A DNA stretch of 51,221 nucleotides from Ruminococcaceae bacterium UBA4871 (lineage in GTDB: Bacteria; Bacillota; Clostridia; Oscillospirales; Acutalibacteraceae). The stretch lies in contig DHDR01000020.1 in NCBI GenBank assembly GCA_002399445.1, forward strand, positions 22,048 through 73,268, read 5' to 3'. The translations under genes were made by a program, and so were the position numbers. The notes beneath the pieces were generated by a model. That model did not search any database, had not been told where the DNA came from, and saw only the letters and a program-made list of their open reading frames with translations. Positions 7,157-16,093 of the stretch are shown here, piece by piece; positions within the stretch are counted from its first letter, which is position 1; each line of letters starts with the position of its first letter.

Positions 7157-8582
7157 ATGGTGCTTCTGATACGGTTTTCTGTGTCTCGCCTTTGTCTTCC
7201 AATAATTTAATTTTTATATTCAGCGTTCTCTGCTGTTTTGCAGAATAGACTTTCACCGAAACTTCGTCTCCCGGCTTAAATTCAGAAATTACTCCTGTTA
7301 CATCGTCCAACCCCATAATTTGTTTCCCATTGATCTGATAAAGGATATCACCTCTTCTGACATCACTGCTGTTTAAGGAACTGCCGGAGTCAATCGAAAG
7401 GATTTTCAGGCCGCCTTTCAAATTCAGCATGGCTGCCTCATGAGGAGAAAGCACTCGGCACACAATTCCCAGCCGGGTGCGTCCTTTCACGTATCCGTTC
7501 TGAATCAATTGGTTGATAATCGTAACCGCATGACTAACTGGAATCGAAAATCCCATTCCTTCATATCCGGTCGTAATAATTTTACAGGAATTGATTCCTA
7601 CTACCTGCCCATAAAGATTACAAAGCGGCCCGCCTGAATTTCCCGGATTAATGGCCGCGTCTGTCTGAATATAGGTCATACCATTATCGCTGTGTCCAGC
7701 AATTGGGCGGTTCAACGCTGAAACATAACCGCCAGTCAAACTATTACTGTAATTCATTCCGTCCGGATCCCCAATCGCCAGTACCCGCTCGCCTACTTTC
7801 AGATCTTCCTCGCTGCCGAATTTCGCAGCAGTCAGCCCACTCGCACTGATTTTTAGCACAGCAAGGTCACTCGTTTTATCATAACCCAAAATTCTCGCAT
7901 CATATTGTTTCCCATTCGACAGGATAACTGTCACGGTTGCGGAACGTGAGTTTCCAATAACATGGGAATTCGTCAAAATGACCCCATCACTGCTGGCAAC
8001 AATCCCTGTTCCCTGACTTTCCGCAGGCTGCCCGGTTTCTGTTGGGATAGAAGCCAGCACACCGACGACACTTGGACTTACCGTTGTAAAAACATTTTCC
8101 GGATTCATCGGTTTTCCGCTTTTGTGTTGGATGGAAATTAAACTTTTAGTCCCTTCTCCTCGGTTCGGTACCACATGTTTGGAGCGGGAAACCGTAGTCT
8201 CTGAACTGGTGGAAGGTTCCTGCGATTCGCTGGGTATTCTGTTTCTGCCCTGCCGCGCATCATGAACTCCAAAACCGATCAGCATTCCAACAAAAATCAC
8301 GAACAGTACAAGTAAGATACTAATTAAAATTTTAACCTGCTTCGTAAGCGGTTTTTTAGGCTTTTTCGGTAAACCTGCAGGATTTTGATATATCGCCGGT
8401 GGCTGCCGCCCTGCGTCTTGGTTCGCAGAGGGCTGTGGATGTTCCGCTCCTTTCGGATTGCCAAACGGATACCACACCGCCGGCCGAAACTGATGCTGCT
8501 GATTTTCCTGTCTCTCTCTGCTTGTGTGATCCTCTGGCCCTGTTCTTCCCCCTTCGGGAACCTGCGGTCCTTTTTCCTCCAT
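7155..8582 (-). CDS. HtrA/DegP-type membrane-anchored serine protease
   Basis: 475 residues, ATG at 8582 with AGGAGG upstream. A cytoplasmic, Pro/Gln-rich N-terminus (about 1-80) is followed by one membrane segment (84-106), a Ser-rich linker, a trypsin-like domain and a C-terminal PDZ domain (about 375-465). The catalytic triad is His207 (TNSHVIG), Asp239 (TSDLAVL) and Ser316 (NPGNSGGPL), all intact. Such proteases degrade misfolded proteins at the outer face of the membrane. The gene follows the histidine kinase gene by 35 bases and is probably the effector of the same operon, as htrA is the target of CssRS in Bacillus. Assignment secure; the regulatory link is inferred. Confidence 0.95.
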   Translation of the reverse strand: MEEKGPQVPEGGRTGPEDHTSRERQENQQHQFRPAVWYPFGNPKGAEHPQPSANQDAGRQPPAIYQNPAGLPKKPKKPLTKQVKILISILLVLFVIFVGMLIGFGVHDARQGRNRIPSESQEPSTSSETTVSRSKHVVPNRGEGTKSLISIQHKSGKPMNPENVFTTVSPSVVGVLASIPTETGQPAESQGTGIVASSDGVILTNSHVIGNSRSATVTVILSNGKQYDARILGYDKTSDLAVLKISASGLTAAKFGSEEDLKVGERVLAIGDPDGMNYSNSLTGGYVSALNRPIAGHSDNGMTYIQTDAAINPGNSGGPLCNLYGQVVGINSCKIITTGYEGMGFSIPVSHAVTIINQLIQNGYVKGRTRLGIVCRVLSPHEAAMLNLKGGLKILSIDSGSSLNSSDVRRGDILYQINGKQIMGLDDVTGVISEFKPGDEVSVKVYSAKQQRTLNIKIKLLEDKGETQKTVSEAP

Positions 8583-8617
8583 CCTATCTATTTCCTCCTG
8601 TCATCAGACTTGTCCGC

Positions 8618-10216
8618 TTAGGATTTTGCCTCTGTATCACCCTGTTCTTTTTTCCCCGAGGAAGGCGTTTCCCCCTCAGAGACCTGATTTCTCTTCTGTT
8701 TGGGCGTCTCCACAACTTCCGCACAGACAGTTGTCGTCGGCCTTTGAGAATCCGGTGATTTCGGAATTTCTTTTGGCAGCCAGAAAGAAAATTCTGTATA
8801 TTGACCAACAATAGAATTTGCGGTGATTTCCCCGCCGTGCTGCTGAATGATCGTCCGCACAATATATAATCCCAATCCCATGCCGGTTCTATCCTTACTG
8901 CGGGATTTATCCGTTTTATAAAAGCGGTCGAAAATCTGCATGATTTCATCCGGTGCAATCCCGTCTCCGCTGTTGCGGATAATCACTTCTATGCGCGACG
9001 GCATGTCTTTCAGCGTTACATTGATATATCCGCCTTCATTTGTAAATTTGACTGCATTTTCCACCAGATTATACACCACCTGATGGATCATATCAGAATC
9101 TCCATCCACAAAAATGGGGTGTGTATCTTCCAGTCCGTGCACAGCAATCTTCTTTTTTTCAATTGCATTTTCGAAACTAATCATGGTTGTCAGAACGGTC
9201 TCCGTAATATCAAAACGAGTCAGGCAAAGTTTCAGTTCTCCGTTGTCAATCCGTGACAGATCCAACATTGTCTTTACCAGCCGCGAAAGCCGCTTAACCT
9301 CTTGGGAAACAATGCGCAGATAATGTCCCTGCTTTTCCGATGAAATGGTTCCGTCCAAGATTCCGTCAATAAACCCCGCAATTGTTGTCATTGGCGTTTT
9401 CAGCTCATGGGAAACATTTGCAATAAAATTGCGCCGCGTATATTCGCTGCTCGCCAGAGAATCCGCCATATTATTGAAAGCCACTGCCAGTTCACCAACC
9501 TCATCCCGGCTCGTTACCGGCACGCGGATATTGAAATTACCATCACCAAAATTGCGGGCAGCATCTGCCATAATGCGCAATGGACGCACCATATTATAGG
9601 AAAAGACCCACACCATGCAGAAACTAACGGCAAAAGCAGCGAGCGCTGCAAACAGAAACATCCGCAGGATGTCCTTCCGGTATTCCACCAGACTGTGCGC
9701 CGCTACTGATGCAAAAACAGCACCTATCGTTTGTGTTTTTCCAGAAAGCTGCACCGTTACCGGCACACCGACCACATAGCAGGGCGCCTCATAAATTCCA
9801 CCCAGCATAGTTTGATCGTCATACCGGCCGCCCAATGCTTTTTTCATGATGTCTGCAGGGATATTCTTATCTGTGTGCAGGGTACCATTCACCCCCTGTG
9901 CATTGACAATGATTTGTCCTGCACGGTTGACAACAAAAATATCACTCGTATTGTTTCGGCTCAGTACCGGCAGAAATTTCTCCATTTCCGCCATATCCAT
10001 AAGCAGTTCTCCGTCTGGGCGAAATGATACACTGTGCGATACAACTTCCGAAATGCTCATTGCGTTTTTCTGGAGTCCATCCCGCTTTTCTCGCTTCCAG
10101 TTGCTGTTAAAGCACAGCAGCATCACTAAACCGAGTATACAGAAGCTAATCAGAATGGTAACAAGCGTCATTTGCAGATATTTTTTAAAAATTGTTTTTC
10201 GCTTGGTTTGTTTCAA
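8618..10216 (-). CDS. sensor histidine kinase (two-component, HAMP type)
   Basis: 532 residues if the TTG at 10216 is the start; the ribosome binding site there is weak, so translation may be coupled to the response regulator gene, which ends 10 bases upstream. Layout: membrane segment 15-36, extracellular sensor about 37-182, membrane segment 185-208, HAMP domain, dimerisation domain with phospho-acceptor His270 in FIANVSHELKTP, and an ATPase domain with the G-box GMGLGLYIV. The C-terminal 60 residues are a charged low-complexity tail. It should phosphorylate the neighbouring regulator. The stimulus is unknown; the downstream HtrA protease suggests envelope or secretion stress. Confidence 0.95.
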   Translation of the reverse strand: MKQTKRKTIFKKYLQMTLVTILISFCILGLVMLLCFNSNWKREKRDGLQKNAMSISEVVSHSVSFRPDGELLMDMAEMEKFLPVLSRNNTSDIFVVNRAGQIIVNAQGVNGTLHTDKNIPADIMKKALGGRYDDQTMLGGIYEAPCYVVGVPVTVQLSGKTQTIGAVFASVAAHSLVEYRKDILRMFLFAALAAFAVSFCMVWVFSYNMVRPLRIMADAARNFGDGNFNIRVPVTSRDEVGELAVAFNNMADSLASSEYTRRNFIANVSHELKTPMTTIAGFIDGILDGTISSEKQGHYLRIVSQEVKRLSRLVKTMLDLSRIDNGELKLCLTRFDITETVLTTMISFENAIEKKKIAVHGLEDTHPIFVDGDSDMIHQVVYNLVENAVKFTNEGGYINVTLKDMPSRIEVIIRNSGDGIAPDEIMQIFDRFYKTDKSRSKDRTGMGLGLYIVRTIIQQHGGEITANSIVGQYTEFSFWLPKEIPKSPDSQRPTTTVCAEVVETPKQKRNQVSEGETPSSGKKEQGDTEAKS

Positions 10217-10226
10217 AGGCTATCAC

Positions 10227-10922
10227 TCATTCTTTATCTTTCACTTCAAATTTATATCCAACGCCCCAAACCGTCTTGAGCGACCATTGGTCAGAAACGC
10301 CTTCCAGCTTTTCGCGCAGACGTTTCACATGCACATCAACGGTACGGCTGTCCCCGTAGTAATCAAATCCCCATACCTCATCCAAAAGCTGGTCCCGTGT
10401 AAAGACACGGTTGGGATTACTGGCTAAGTGATAAATCAGTTCCATTTCTTTCGGAGGCGTGTCCACCACTTTCCCGTCAACTTTTAATTCATAATTGGTC
10501 AGGTTAATCGAAAGTTTATCGTAATGTACTTCCTTAACAGAATCGTTTCCTGTTTTTCCAATTCGCCGCAGCACGGCCTTGATTCGGGCAACTACTTCTT
10601 TTGCCTCAAAAGGCTTTACCACATAGTCGTCTGCTCCAAGCTCCAGCCCAAGCACTTTGTCAAAGACTTCTCCTTTTGCTGTTAACATAATAATGGGGCA
10701 TTGACTCTTTTTCCGGATTTCACGGCATACCTGCCAGCCATCCAGCTCCGGAAGCATAATATCCAGTAAAATCAGATCAGGATTTTCTTTTTCAAACAGT
10801 TCCAATGCCTTTTTGCCATCGTTGGCAATAACAACCTCAAAACCTTCTTTTTCAATATAAAGCCGCAACAGTTCACAAATATTCTGGTCGTCATCCACAA
10901 CCATAATTTTTCCTTGTGACAT
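10227..10922 (-). CDS. response regulator, OmpR/PhoB family
   Basis: 231 residues from the ATG at 10922, with AAAGGAGGG just upstream; a longer open frame to 10982 crosses the promoter and was discarded. Receiver domain 5-120 has the acidic pocket (VVDDD), phospho-acceptor Asp54 (LLDIMLPE) and Lys in VVKPFEA. The winged-helix DNA-binding domain (about 135-230) shows RDQLLDEVWGFDYYGDSRTVDVHV. It is the first gene of the operon with the kinase and htrA and should control the operon on phosphorylation. The regulon is unknown. Assignment secure. Confidence 0.96.
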   Translation of the reverse strand: MSQGKIMVVDDDQNICELLRLYIEKEGFEVVIANDGKKALELFEKENPDLILLDIMLPELDGWQVCREIRKKSQCPIIMLTAKGEVFDKVLGLELGADDYVVKPFEAKEVVARIKAVLRRIGKTGNDSVKEVHYDKLSINLTNYELKVDGKVVDTPPKEMELIYHLASNPNRVFTRDQLLDEVWGFDYYGDSRTVDVHVKRLREKLEGVSDQWSLKTVWGVGYKFEVKDKE

Positions 10923-10953
10923 ACAAATCCCTCCTTTTGCATAACAACGTACT

Positions 10954-10982
10954 TTATTATTATAAATTAGCATTTGTGTCAA
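10954..10982 (-). promoter_or_regulatory. promoter of the response regulator-kinase-htrA operon
   Basis: Reading on the - strand, a consensus TTGACA (10977-10982) and TAATAA (10954-10959) are 17 bases apart, about 30 bases upstream of the regulator start. No clear direct repeat of an OmpR-type box was seen. Confidence 0.65.
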
Positions 10983-11111
10983 GTGATGAATATTTTATGA
11001 AGTCCCCGCTGCTTTCATTATACATACTTTTCGGCAGCTATGCAAAATTCAATTGCGGCAGCCACAATTTTCTGCCCGTTTTTCTTCATGAAAAGGAGGG
11101 AAAAAAGAAAA

Positions 11112-11155
11112 AAGGGCCGCTGCCGTGCTTTTCGCACTGTGCAGCAGCCCTTTCC
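11112..11155 (-). terminator. leuCD terminator
   Basis: A 13-bp stem (AAAGGGC-GCTGC type, one mismatch) just after leuD, followed on the - strand by a long T-rich tract. Confidence 0.75.
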
Positions 11156-11157
11156 CG

Positions 11158-11640
11158 TCAGCCTTTTAAACTATTCAGCAAACCGCCTTTATCGATGATG
11201 TTCTGGATAAACGGCGGAAATGGCTCCGCCTGAAAGGTTTTTCCGCTTGTCAGATCTGTAATGACACCTGTACCAAAATCCACCTGCACGTCATCGCCGT
11301 CTTGGATTTTTTCAGCCGCTTCCTCACATTCCAGAATCGGCAGCCCGATATTGATGGAATTACGGTAAAAGATACGCGCAAATGTGCTGGCAATCACACA
11401 GGAAATTCCGCTCGCCTGAATGGCAATCGGTGCATGTTCCCGTGAAGAACCACACCCAAAGTTTTTGTTTGCAACAATGATATCCCCCGGCTTCACCGTT
11501 TTAACAAAATTACGGTCCAGATCTTCCATGCAATGCTGCGCCAGTTCCGCTCGGGAAGAGGTATTTAGATAACGTGCCGGAATAATGACATCTGTATCAA
11601 CATTATTTCCATATTTATGTACTCTGCCTTTTGCCTGCAT
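11158..11640 (-). CDS. leuD: 3-isopropylmalate dehydratase small subunit
   Basis: 160 residues, ATG at 11640 after GGAGGAG. With LeuC it isomerises 2-isopropylmalate to 3-isopropylmalate in leucine synthesis. The swivel domain shows the family signatures GRVHKYGNNVDTDVIIPARY at the N-terminus and NFGCGSSREHAPIA near residue 58. Its length of about 160 is that of the short clostridial/archaeal type rather than the 200-residue enterobacterial type. The gene follows leuC by 20 bases, and no leuA or leuB is nearby. Subunits of this short type can also serve in homoaconitase or methylmalate-type dehydratases, so substrate is inferred from the ilv genes elsewhere in the window. Confidence 0.92.
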   Translation of the reverse strand: MQAKGRVHKYGNNVDTDVIIPARYLNTSSRAELAQHCMEDLDRNFVKTVKPGDIIVANKNFGCGSSREHAPIAIQASGISCVIASTFARIFYRNSINIGLPILECEEAAEKIQDGDDVQVDFGTGVITDLTSGKTFQAEPFPPFIQNIIDKGGLLNSLKG

Positions 11641-11659
11641 TAGTTCTCTCTCCTCCCGT

Positions 11660-12919
11660 TCACAGTTTTTCCGGATCTGTCAGTTTACCCGTCACAGCAC
11701 TTGCTGCAGCCACCGCCGGACTCGCAAGATAAACTTCGCTTTCCACATGTCCCATTCTGCCTACAAAATTACGGTTGGTTGTGGAAACAGCGCGCTCGCC
11801 TTTTCCAAGTATTCCCATATATCCACCAAGGCACGGCCCACAGGTTGGTGTACTCACAACAGCACCCGCTTCAACGAAGATTTCTGTCAGTCCCTCGCGG
11901 ATACACTGTAAGTAAACCTTCTGGGTTGCCGGAATCACAATACAGCGCACACCGTCTGCTACTCTGCGCCCTTTCAGAATCTTTGCTGCCACACGCATGT
12001 CTTCTATCCGTCCGTTTGTGCAGGAGCCGATAACTGCCTGATCGATTTTAACCCCTGCCGCTTCGTCAATGGTTCTGGTGTTGTCCGGCAGGTGCGGAAA
12101 ACTGACCGTCGGCCGCAGACTGGAAAGATCGATTTTCACAGTACGCTCATAGTCAGCATCTGCATCTGCCTCATAAATTTTCACTTCTCGCTGGAACCGC
12201 CCTTTTTCATAAGCCAGCGTCTTGTCATCCACAGGGAAAATGCCGTTCTTGGCACCCGCTTCAATTGCCATATTGGCAATGCAGAGCCGGTCTTCAACAG
12301 ACAGGGCTGCCACACCTTCTCCGGTAAATTCCAATGATTGATAAAGCGCTCCGTCTACACCGATTTCGCCAATCAAGTGCAAAATAACGTCTTTACCGCT
12401 CACCCATCCGGTTGGTTTTCCTTTTAATACCACTCGGATGGCACCCGGTACTTTGAACCATGCCTTGCCGGAAATCATTCCGGCAGCCATATCGGTGCTG
12501 CCGACACCTGTGGAAAAAGCACCCAGCGCACCGTAAGTGCAGGTATGGCTGTCTGCTCCGATAACACAGTCGCCCGGCCCCACAAGGCCCTGTTCCGGCA
12601 GCAGCGCATGTTCTATGCCCATCCGTCCGACATCAAAAAAGTTTTGGATATGATAGCTCTTGGCAAAGTCACGTGTTTGGCGGCATTGTTCCGCCGCCTT
12701 TATATCCTTATTCGGCACAAAATGGTCAAGCACCAGCGCAATACGGGTATCATCAAACACTTTATCCGCACCGCATTTTTCAAATGCATTAATCGCCACA
12801 GGGCTGGTAATGTCATTCCCAAGCACTAAATCCAGCTTCGCTTCAATCAGCTGTCCGGCTTTCACAGAGGGCAGCCCCGCATGTGCCGCCAGGATCTTCT
12901 GTGTCATGGTCATTCCCAA
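11660..12919 (-). CDS. leuC: 3-isopropylmalate dehydratase large subunit
   Basis: 419 residues. I chose the TTG at 12919: it gives the usual family N-terminus MGMTMTQKILAAHAG and lies 9 bases after GGAGG, whereas the next ATG (12913) is 15 bases away. It carries the [4Fe-4S] cluster of this aconitase-family enzyme, with ligands in IGSCTNGR and CGPCLGG, and the substrate motif DSHTCTYGALGAF. It pairs with the leuD product encoded downstream. A Crp/Fnr-type regulator gene is divergent, 148 bases away, and an inverted repeat lies between them, so oxygen-, redox- or metabolite-linked control is possible but not shown. Confidence 0.94.
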   Translation of the reverse strand: MGMTMTQKILAAHAGLPSVKAGQLIEAKLDLVLGNDITSPVAINAFEKCGADKVFDDTRIALVLDHFVPNKDIKAAEQCRQTRDFAKSYHIQNFFDVGRMGIEHALLPEQGLVGPGDCVIGADSHTCTYGALGAFSTGVGSTDMAAGMISGKAWFKVPGAIRVVLKGKPTGWVSGKDVILHLIGEIGVDGALYQSLEFTGEGVAALSVEDRLCIANMAIEAGAKNGIFPVDDKTLAYEKGRFQREVKIYEADADADYERTVKIDLSSLRPTVSFPHLPDNTRTIDEAAGVKIDQAVIGSCTNGRIEDMRVAAKILKGRRVADGVRCIVIPATQKVYLQCIREGLTEIFVEAGAVVSTPTCGPCLGGYMGILGKGERAVSTTNRNFVGRMGHVESEVYLASPAVAAASAVTGKLTDPEKL

Positions 12920-12966
12920 TTCAGAACGCCTCCTCTTCTTTTCTTATTTTTATTATCCCACAATCT

Positions 12967-12996
12967 GTTTACAAAGAATGTAAACCATGTTACAAT
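12967..12996 (+). promoter_or_regulatory. promoter of the Crp-like gene with an overlapping palindrome
   Basis: TTTACA (12968-12973) and TACAAT (12991-12996) are 17 bases apart. An inverted repeat GTTTACA-N5-TGTAAAC (12967-12985) covers the -35 box and spacer. It lies in the shared leuC/regulator intergenic region and is a candidate operator for the adjacent regulator. Confidence 0.65.
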
Positions 12997-13067
12997 TCGA
13001 ATAAGAAGGCTTCCCAATACATTTATTGCGGAAACGCCTCCATATGATGACAGAAAGAGGAAATCTT

Positions 13068-13712
13068 ATGGAACACGAAAGTTTTCATTTCACTGCACCT
13101 GCATCCGGATGGTCAATTCTCAGCGAAGGCCAACCGTCCCGCATAGTTTCCCGCGGACAAATTATATATCTGCAGGGGGAACCCGGCCGCTGTTTTTACT
13201 ATTTGAAAAAAGGTCGGGTACGCATTTTCCTCATTTCAGATGAAGGTTCTGAAAAGACAGTAACAGTACGGGAATCCGGCTGTATTTTAGGCGAAGCCGC
13301 TTTTCTGGATGGGGAACCGCGTACCACCTCCGCACGTGCCCTTACAAATTGTGAACTAGTCCGAATCGGTCAAATAGAGCTCACCGCCCTCTTTCGGCGG
13401 GAACCCACGCTTGCCCTGCAGATGCTGCGGTTCCTTGCCAAAACCGTGCGCATGCTGTCTAATCAACTGGACACCATGTCTTTCCTGCCTGCCGACCGCC
13501 GCATTGCCGGGATCCTGCTTTCCCTTGTCAATTCGCAGCATGCAGTACACACTTCACAGGAGGAACTCGGTAATTTAGCCGGTGTTACCCGCGTCACGGT
13601 AAATCGCGTACTGCACTTCTTTTCACAAAAACACTGGATTTCCCTGCAATACCGCTGCATTAGAATCACCGATTCTGATGCTCTTGCTGAATTTGCACAA
13701 ACACAAACATAG
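13068..13712 (+). CDS. Crp/Fnr family transcriptional regulator
   Basis: 214 residues from the ATG at 13068 (AGAGG 7 bases upstream). The N-terminal beta-roll shows GQIIYLQGEPGRCFYYLKKGRVRIF and GEAAFLDGEPRTTSA, the pattern of a cyclic-nucleotide-type sensor domain; the second half has the dimerisation helix (about 118-140) and a helix-turn-helix (TSQEELGNLAGVTRVTVNRVL). No N-terminal cysteine set for an Fnr-type iron-sulfur cluster is present, and the Arg/Ser pattern for cAMP binding cannot be judged by eye. It is divergent from leuCD and may control itself and leuCD through the palindrome at 12967-12985. Confidence 0.88.
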   Translation: MEHESFHFTAPASGWSILSEGQPSRIVSRGQIIYLQGEPGRCFYYLKKGRVRIFLISDEGSEKTVTVRESGCILGEAAFLDGEPRTTSARALTNCELVRIGQIELTALFRREPTLALQMLRFLAKTVRMLSNQLDTMSFLPADRRIAGILLSLVNSQHAVHTSQEELGNLAGVTRVTVNRVLHFFSQKHWISLQYRCIRITDSDALAEFAQTQT

Positions 13713-13745
13713 GAAGCCAGACTGCTGCGAAACAGCACATGAAAG

Positions 13746-13791
13746 ATGCGCCTTGAGCGGGCTGAAAAGCCGCTTTCAAAGCGCATTTTTG
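13746..13791 (+). terminator. terminator after the Crp-like gene
   Basis: A long hairpin (ATGCGC...GCGCAT at its base, inner GGCTGAAAAGCC) followed by TTTTTG. The remaining bases up to 13854 show nothing recognisable. Confidence 0.8.
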
Positions 13792-13854
13792 TTTTGCTGT
13801 TTTTTGTGATTTTACCGCTGTGAGGGCTGTTGTGTTTCAGAAATCAAGGTAAGA

Positions 13855-14493
13855 TTATTTTGCACTCATCGCGTTTTGATAAACTTTCAAACTGGCATCC
13901 CAGTACGTTTTATGCTCCTGATACTTCTTGTCATGGTCAGGGAAAAGGACACGCATGTTGGCAGTCAGGGCATCACCACTGTACTTCATGACATTAGGCA
14001 TGGCCATTTTTGTTTTGGACACGTCCCATCCATCCCGTTTCTGAATATACGCATAGCCCTTGTCATCACAGAAGAAAAGCATATCACTGTAAAGATTAAG
14101 GTCACCCAACAGACGTGTGACATTTGCTTCTGTCACTTGTGGATCACTGTTCCCTGTACCAAGTGTATATGAATTCACCTGGACCACAACTTTTCCATCT
14201 CCATTGCGGTCTTTTGCACCCAGCTGCAGTTTATATTCCATATCCTGTATCACAGAATTCGACACTGGCTTCTCTGTAATCAGGCCAACCTGATAATCAG
14301 GATTCACTTGGGTCACCGCACTATGAATAAAATAGGCAGCGAATAAAGCCACTGCAATTCCTATCAAAACATGCCATTTATGATAATACCAAAAATTCTG
14401 CCACTTCTCTTTTGGCGTTTTCGGCACATGTTTCAATCTTTCACTGTGTATGGTTTCTTCACCTTGATGCACCAGATACCCTTCACGTGCCAT
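13855..14493 (-). CDS. single-pass membrane protein of unknown function
   Basis: 212 residues, ATG at 14493 after AAAGGAG, only 4 bases beyond the lysS stop, so it is the last gene of the lysS unit. A charged cytoplasmic N-terminus contains KEKWQNFWYYHKWH at residues 29-42, directly before one membrane segment (about 43-60). The remaining 150 residues are extracellular, with a segment DRNGDGKVVVQVN that looks like a calcium-type DxNxDG loop. I recall the FWYYHKWH-plus-membrane-helix arrangement in unnamed families of Ruminococcaceae. No enzyme motif is visible. Role unknown. Confidence 0.8.
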   Translation of the reverse strand: MAREGYLVHQGEETIHSERLKHVPKTPKEKWQNFWYYHKWHVLIGIAVALFAAYFIHSAVTQVNPDYQVGLITEKPVSNSVIQDMEYKLQLGAKDRNGDGKVVVQVNSYTLGTGNSDPQVTEANVTRLLGDLNLYSDMLFFCDDKGYAYIQKRDGWDVSKTKMAMPNVMKYSGDALTANMRVLFPDHDKKYQEHKTYWDASLKVYQNAMSAK

Positions 14494-14497
14494 CTGT

Positions 14498-15997
14498 TTA
14501 CTCCTTTGGTTTCATGGTCGGGAAAAGAAGGACATCGCGGATAGAGTCTGCACCTGTCAGAGTCATCACCAAACGGTCAACCCCGATTCCCAGCCCGCCG
14601 GTCGGCGGCATTCCATATTCCAGTGCCGTCAGAAAATCTTCATCCACATCGCAGGCTTCATCGTCTCCGGCCGCTTTTGCAGCAGCTTGTGCTTCAAAGC
14701 GCTCCCGCTGGTCAATTGGGTCATTCAGTTCCGAAAACGCATTGGCATGTTCTGTGCCACAGATAAAGAGTTCAAAACGTTCTGTATAACGTGGATCATT
14801 CGGACATTTCTTCGCCAGCGGGGAAATATCAGTCGGATGATTCAGCAGGAAAGTTGGCTGCACCAGCTTGTCCTCACAATATTCATCAAAGAACAGGCTC
14901 ATAATATCGCCCATTTTATAACGATCCTTTACTTCCAAATGATGCTCTTGTGCAAGCGCACGCGCCTCATCCAGAGATTTTATTTCATCAAAGTCAACAC
15001 CAGCATAAGTTTTTACAGCATCTTTCATCGTAATTCTCGCGAAAGGCTGTGCAAAGTCGATATCCACGCCACGCACAGTTACCTTTGTGGTACCCAGCAC
15101 ATTCTTTGCCACCGTACGGATAAGGTTCTCCGTCAGGTCAATCATACCATTGATATCCGTATATGCCTGATACAGTTCCAACTCTGTAAATTCCGGATTG
15201 TGCTTGGTATCCATGCCTTCATTGCGGAAAACACGGCCAATTTCGTACACTTTGTCAAACCCGCCGACAATCAGACGTTTCAAATAAAGCTCCAGTGCAA
15301 TACGCAGATACAAATCCATGTCCAGCGTGTTGTGGTGTGTGACAAACGGTCTGGCTGCCGCACCGCCGGCGATCGTGTGCAGCACCGGTGTTTCCACTTC
15401 CAAGAATGCCTGCCCGTCCAAAAATCTGCGGATTTCCGTAATAATATGGCTGCGCTTGACAAAAGTATCCTTTACTTCCGGGTTGACAATCAGGTCAAGA
15501 TAGCGCTGTCGGTAACGCGTGTCTGTATTCGTCAATCCGTGAAACTTTTCTGGAAGCGGCAGCAAGCTCTTGCTCAGCAGCTTTGCTTCTGTTGCTCGCA
15601 CGCTGATCTCGCCGCGTTTTGTGCGGAACACTTTTCCTTTTAAGCCGATAATATCGCCAACGTCCCAGTAAGCTTTAAACTCCTTGTAAGTTTCCTCACC
15701 AACTTCATCAATGCGGAAATAAACCTGAATGCGCCCACTGGTATCTTCCACATCCAGGAAGCTGGCTTTTCCCATCACGCGGCGGCTCATCATACGTCCT
15801 GCAATGCATACCTCTTTATCTTCCAGGGTTTCAAAGTTTTCCTTGATGGCTTTTGCATAGTGATCCCGCGGCCAAGTCGTAATCACAAAGGGATCTTTTC
15901 CGGCTTTTCGCAGCGCAGCAAGTTTTTCCCTGCGAATCTGCTGTTGTTCATTCAGATCCTGCTCCGTCTTTGGCTGATTTCCCTTATTCCCACTCAT
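14498..15997 (-). CDS. lysS: lysyl-tRNA synthetase, class II
   Basis: 499 residues, ATG at 15997 with AGGAGG upstream. It charges tRNA-Lys in the cytoplasm. The N-terminal OB-fold anticodon domain (about 60-160) is followed by the class II catalytic domain: motif 2 RVFRNEGMDTKHNPEFT, the lysine-pocket region TEHANAFSELNDP, and motif 3 GLGIGVDRLVM at the C-terminus. Length matches the bacterial class II enzyme. A strong hairpin with a T-run ends only about 32 bases before the start codon, leaving no room for a promoter, so expression depends on reading through that hairpin. Confidence 0.97.
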   Translation of the reverse strand: MSGNKGNQPKTEQDLNEQQQIRREKLAALRKAGKDPFVITTWPRDHYAKAIKENFETLEDKEVCIAGRMMSRRVMGKASFLDVEDTSGRIQVYFRIDEVGEETYKEFKAYWDVGDIIGLKGKVFRTKRGEISVRATEAKLLSKSLLPLPEKFHGLTNTDTRYRQRYLDLIVNPEVKDTFVKRSHIITEIRRFLDGQAFLEVETPVLHTIAGGAAARPFVTHHNTLDMDLYLRIALELYLKRLIVGGFDKVYEIGRVFRNEGMDTKHNPEFTELELYQAYTDINGMIDLTENLIRTVAKNVLGTTKVTVRGVDIDFAQPFARITMKDAVKTYAGVDFDEIKSLDEARALAQEHHLEVKDRYKMGDIMSLFFDEYCEDKLVQPTFLLNHPTDISPLAKKCPNDPRYTERFELFICGTEHANAFSELNDPIDQRERFEAQAAAKAAGDDEACDVDEDFLTALEYGMPPTGGLGIGVDRLVMTLTGADSIRDVLLFPTMKPKE

Positions 15998-16029
15998 GTA
16001 AACGATTCCTCCTAATAATCCTATAAACG

Positions 16030-16093
16030 AAAAAAATGCCCGGCCGCGCCCCGCCTTTCAACCAACACTAGGGCAAGGAAGCGGTCCGGACAC
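16030..16093 (-). promoter_or_regulatory. attenuator-like terminator directly upstream of lysS
   Basis: On the - strand a GC-rich stem (arms 16078-16093 and 16037-16052, core CCGG..CCGC) is followed by seven T (16030-16036). It lies between greA and lysS. A second smaller hairpin precedes it, at about 16115-16150. The leader before it is short for a T-box and I see only a weak resemblance to the T-box core. Confidence 0.65.
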
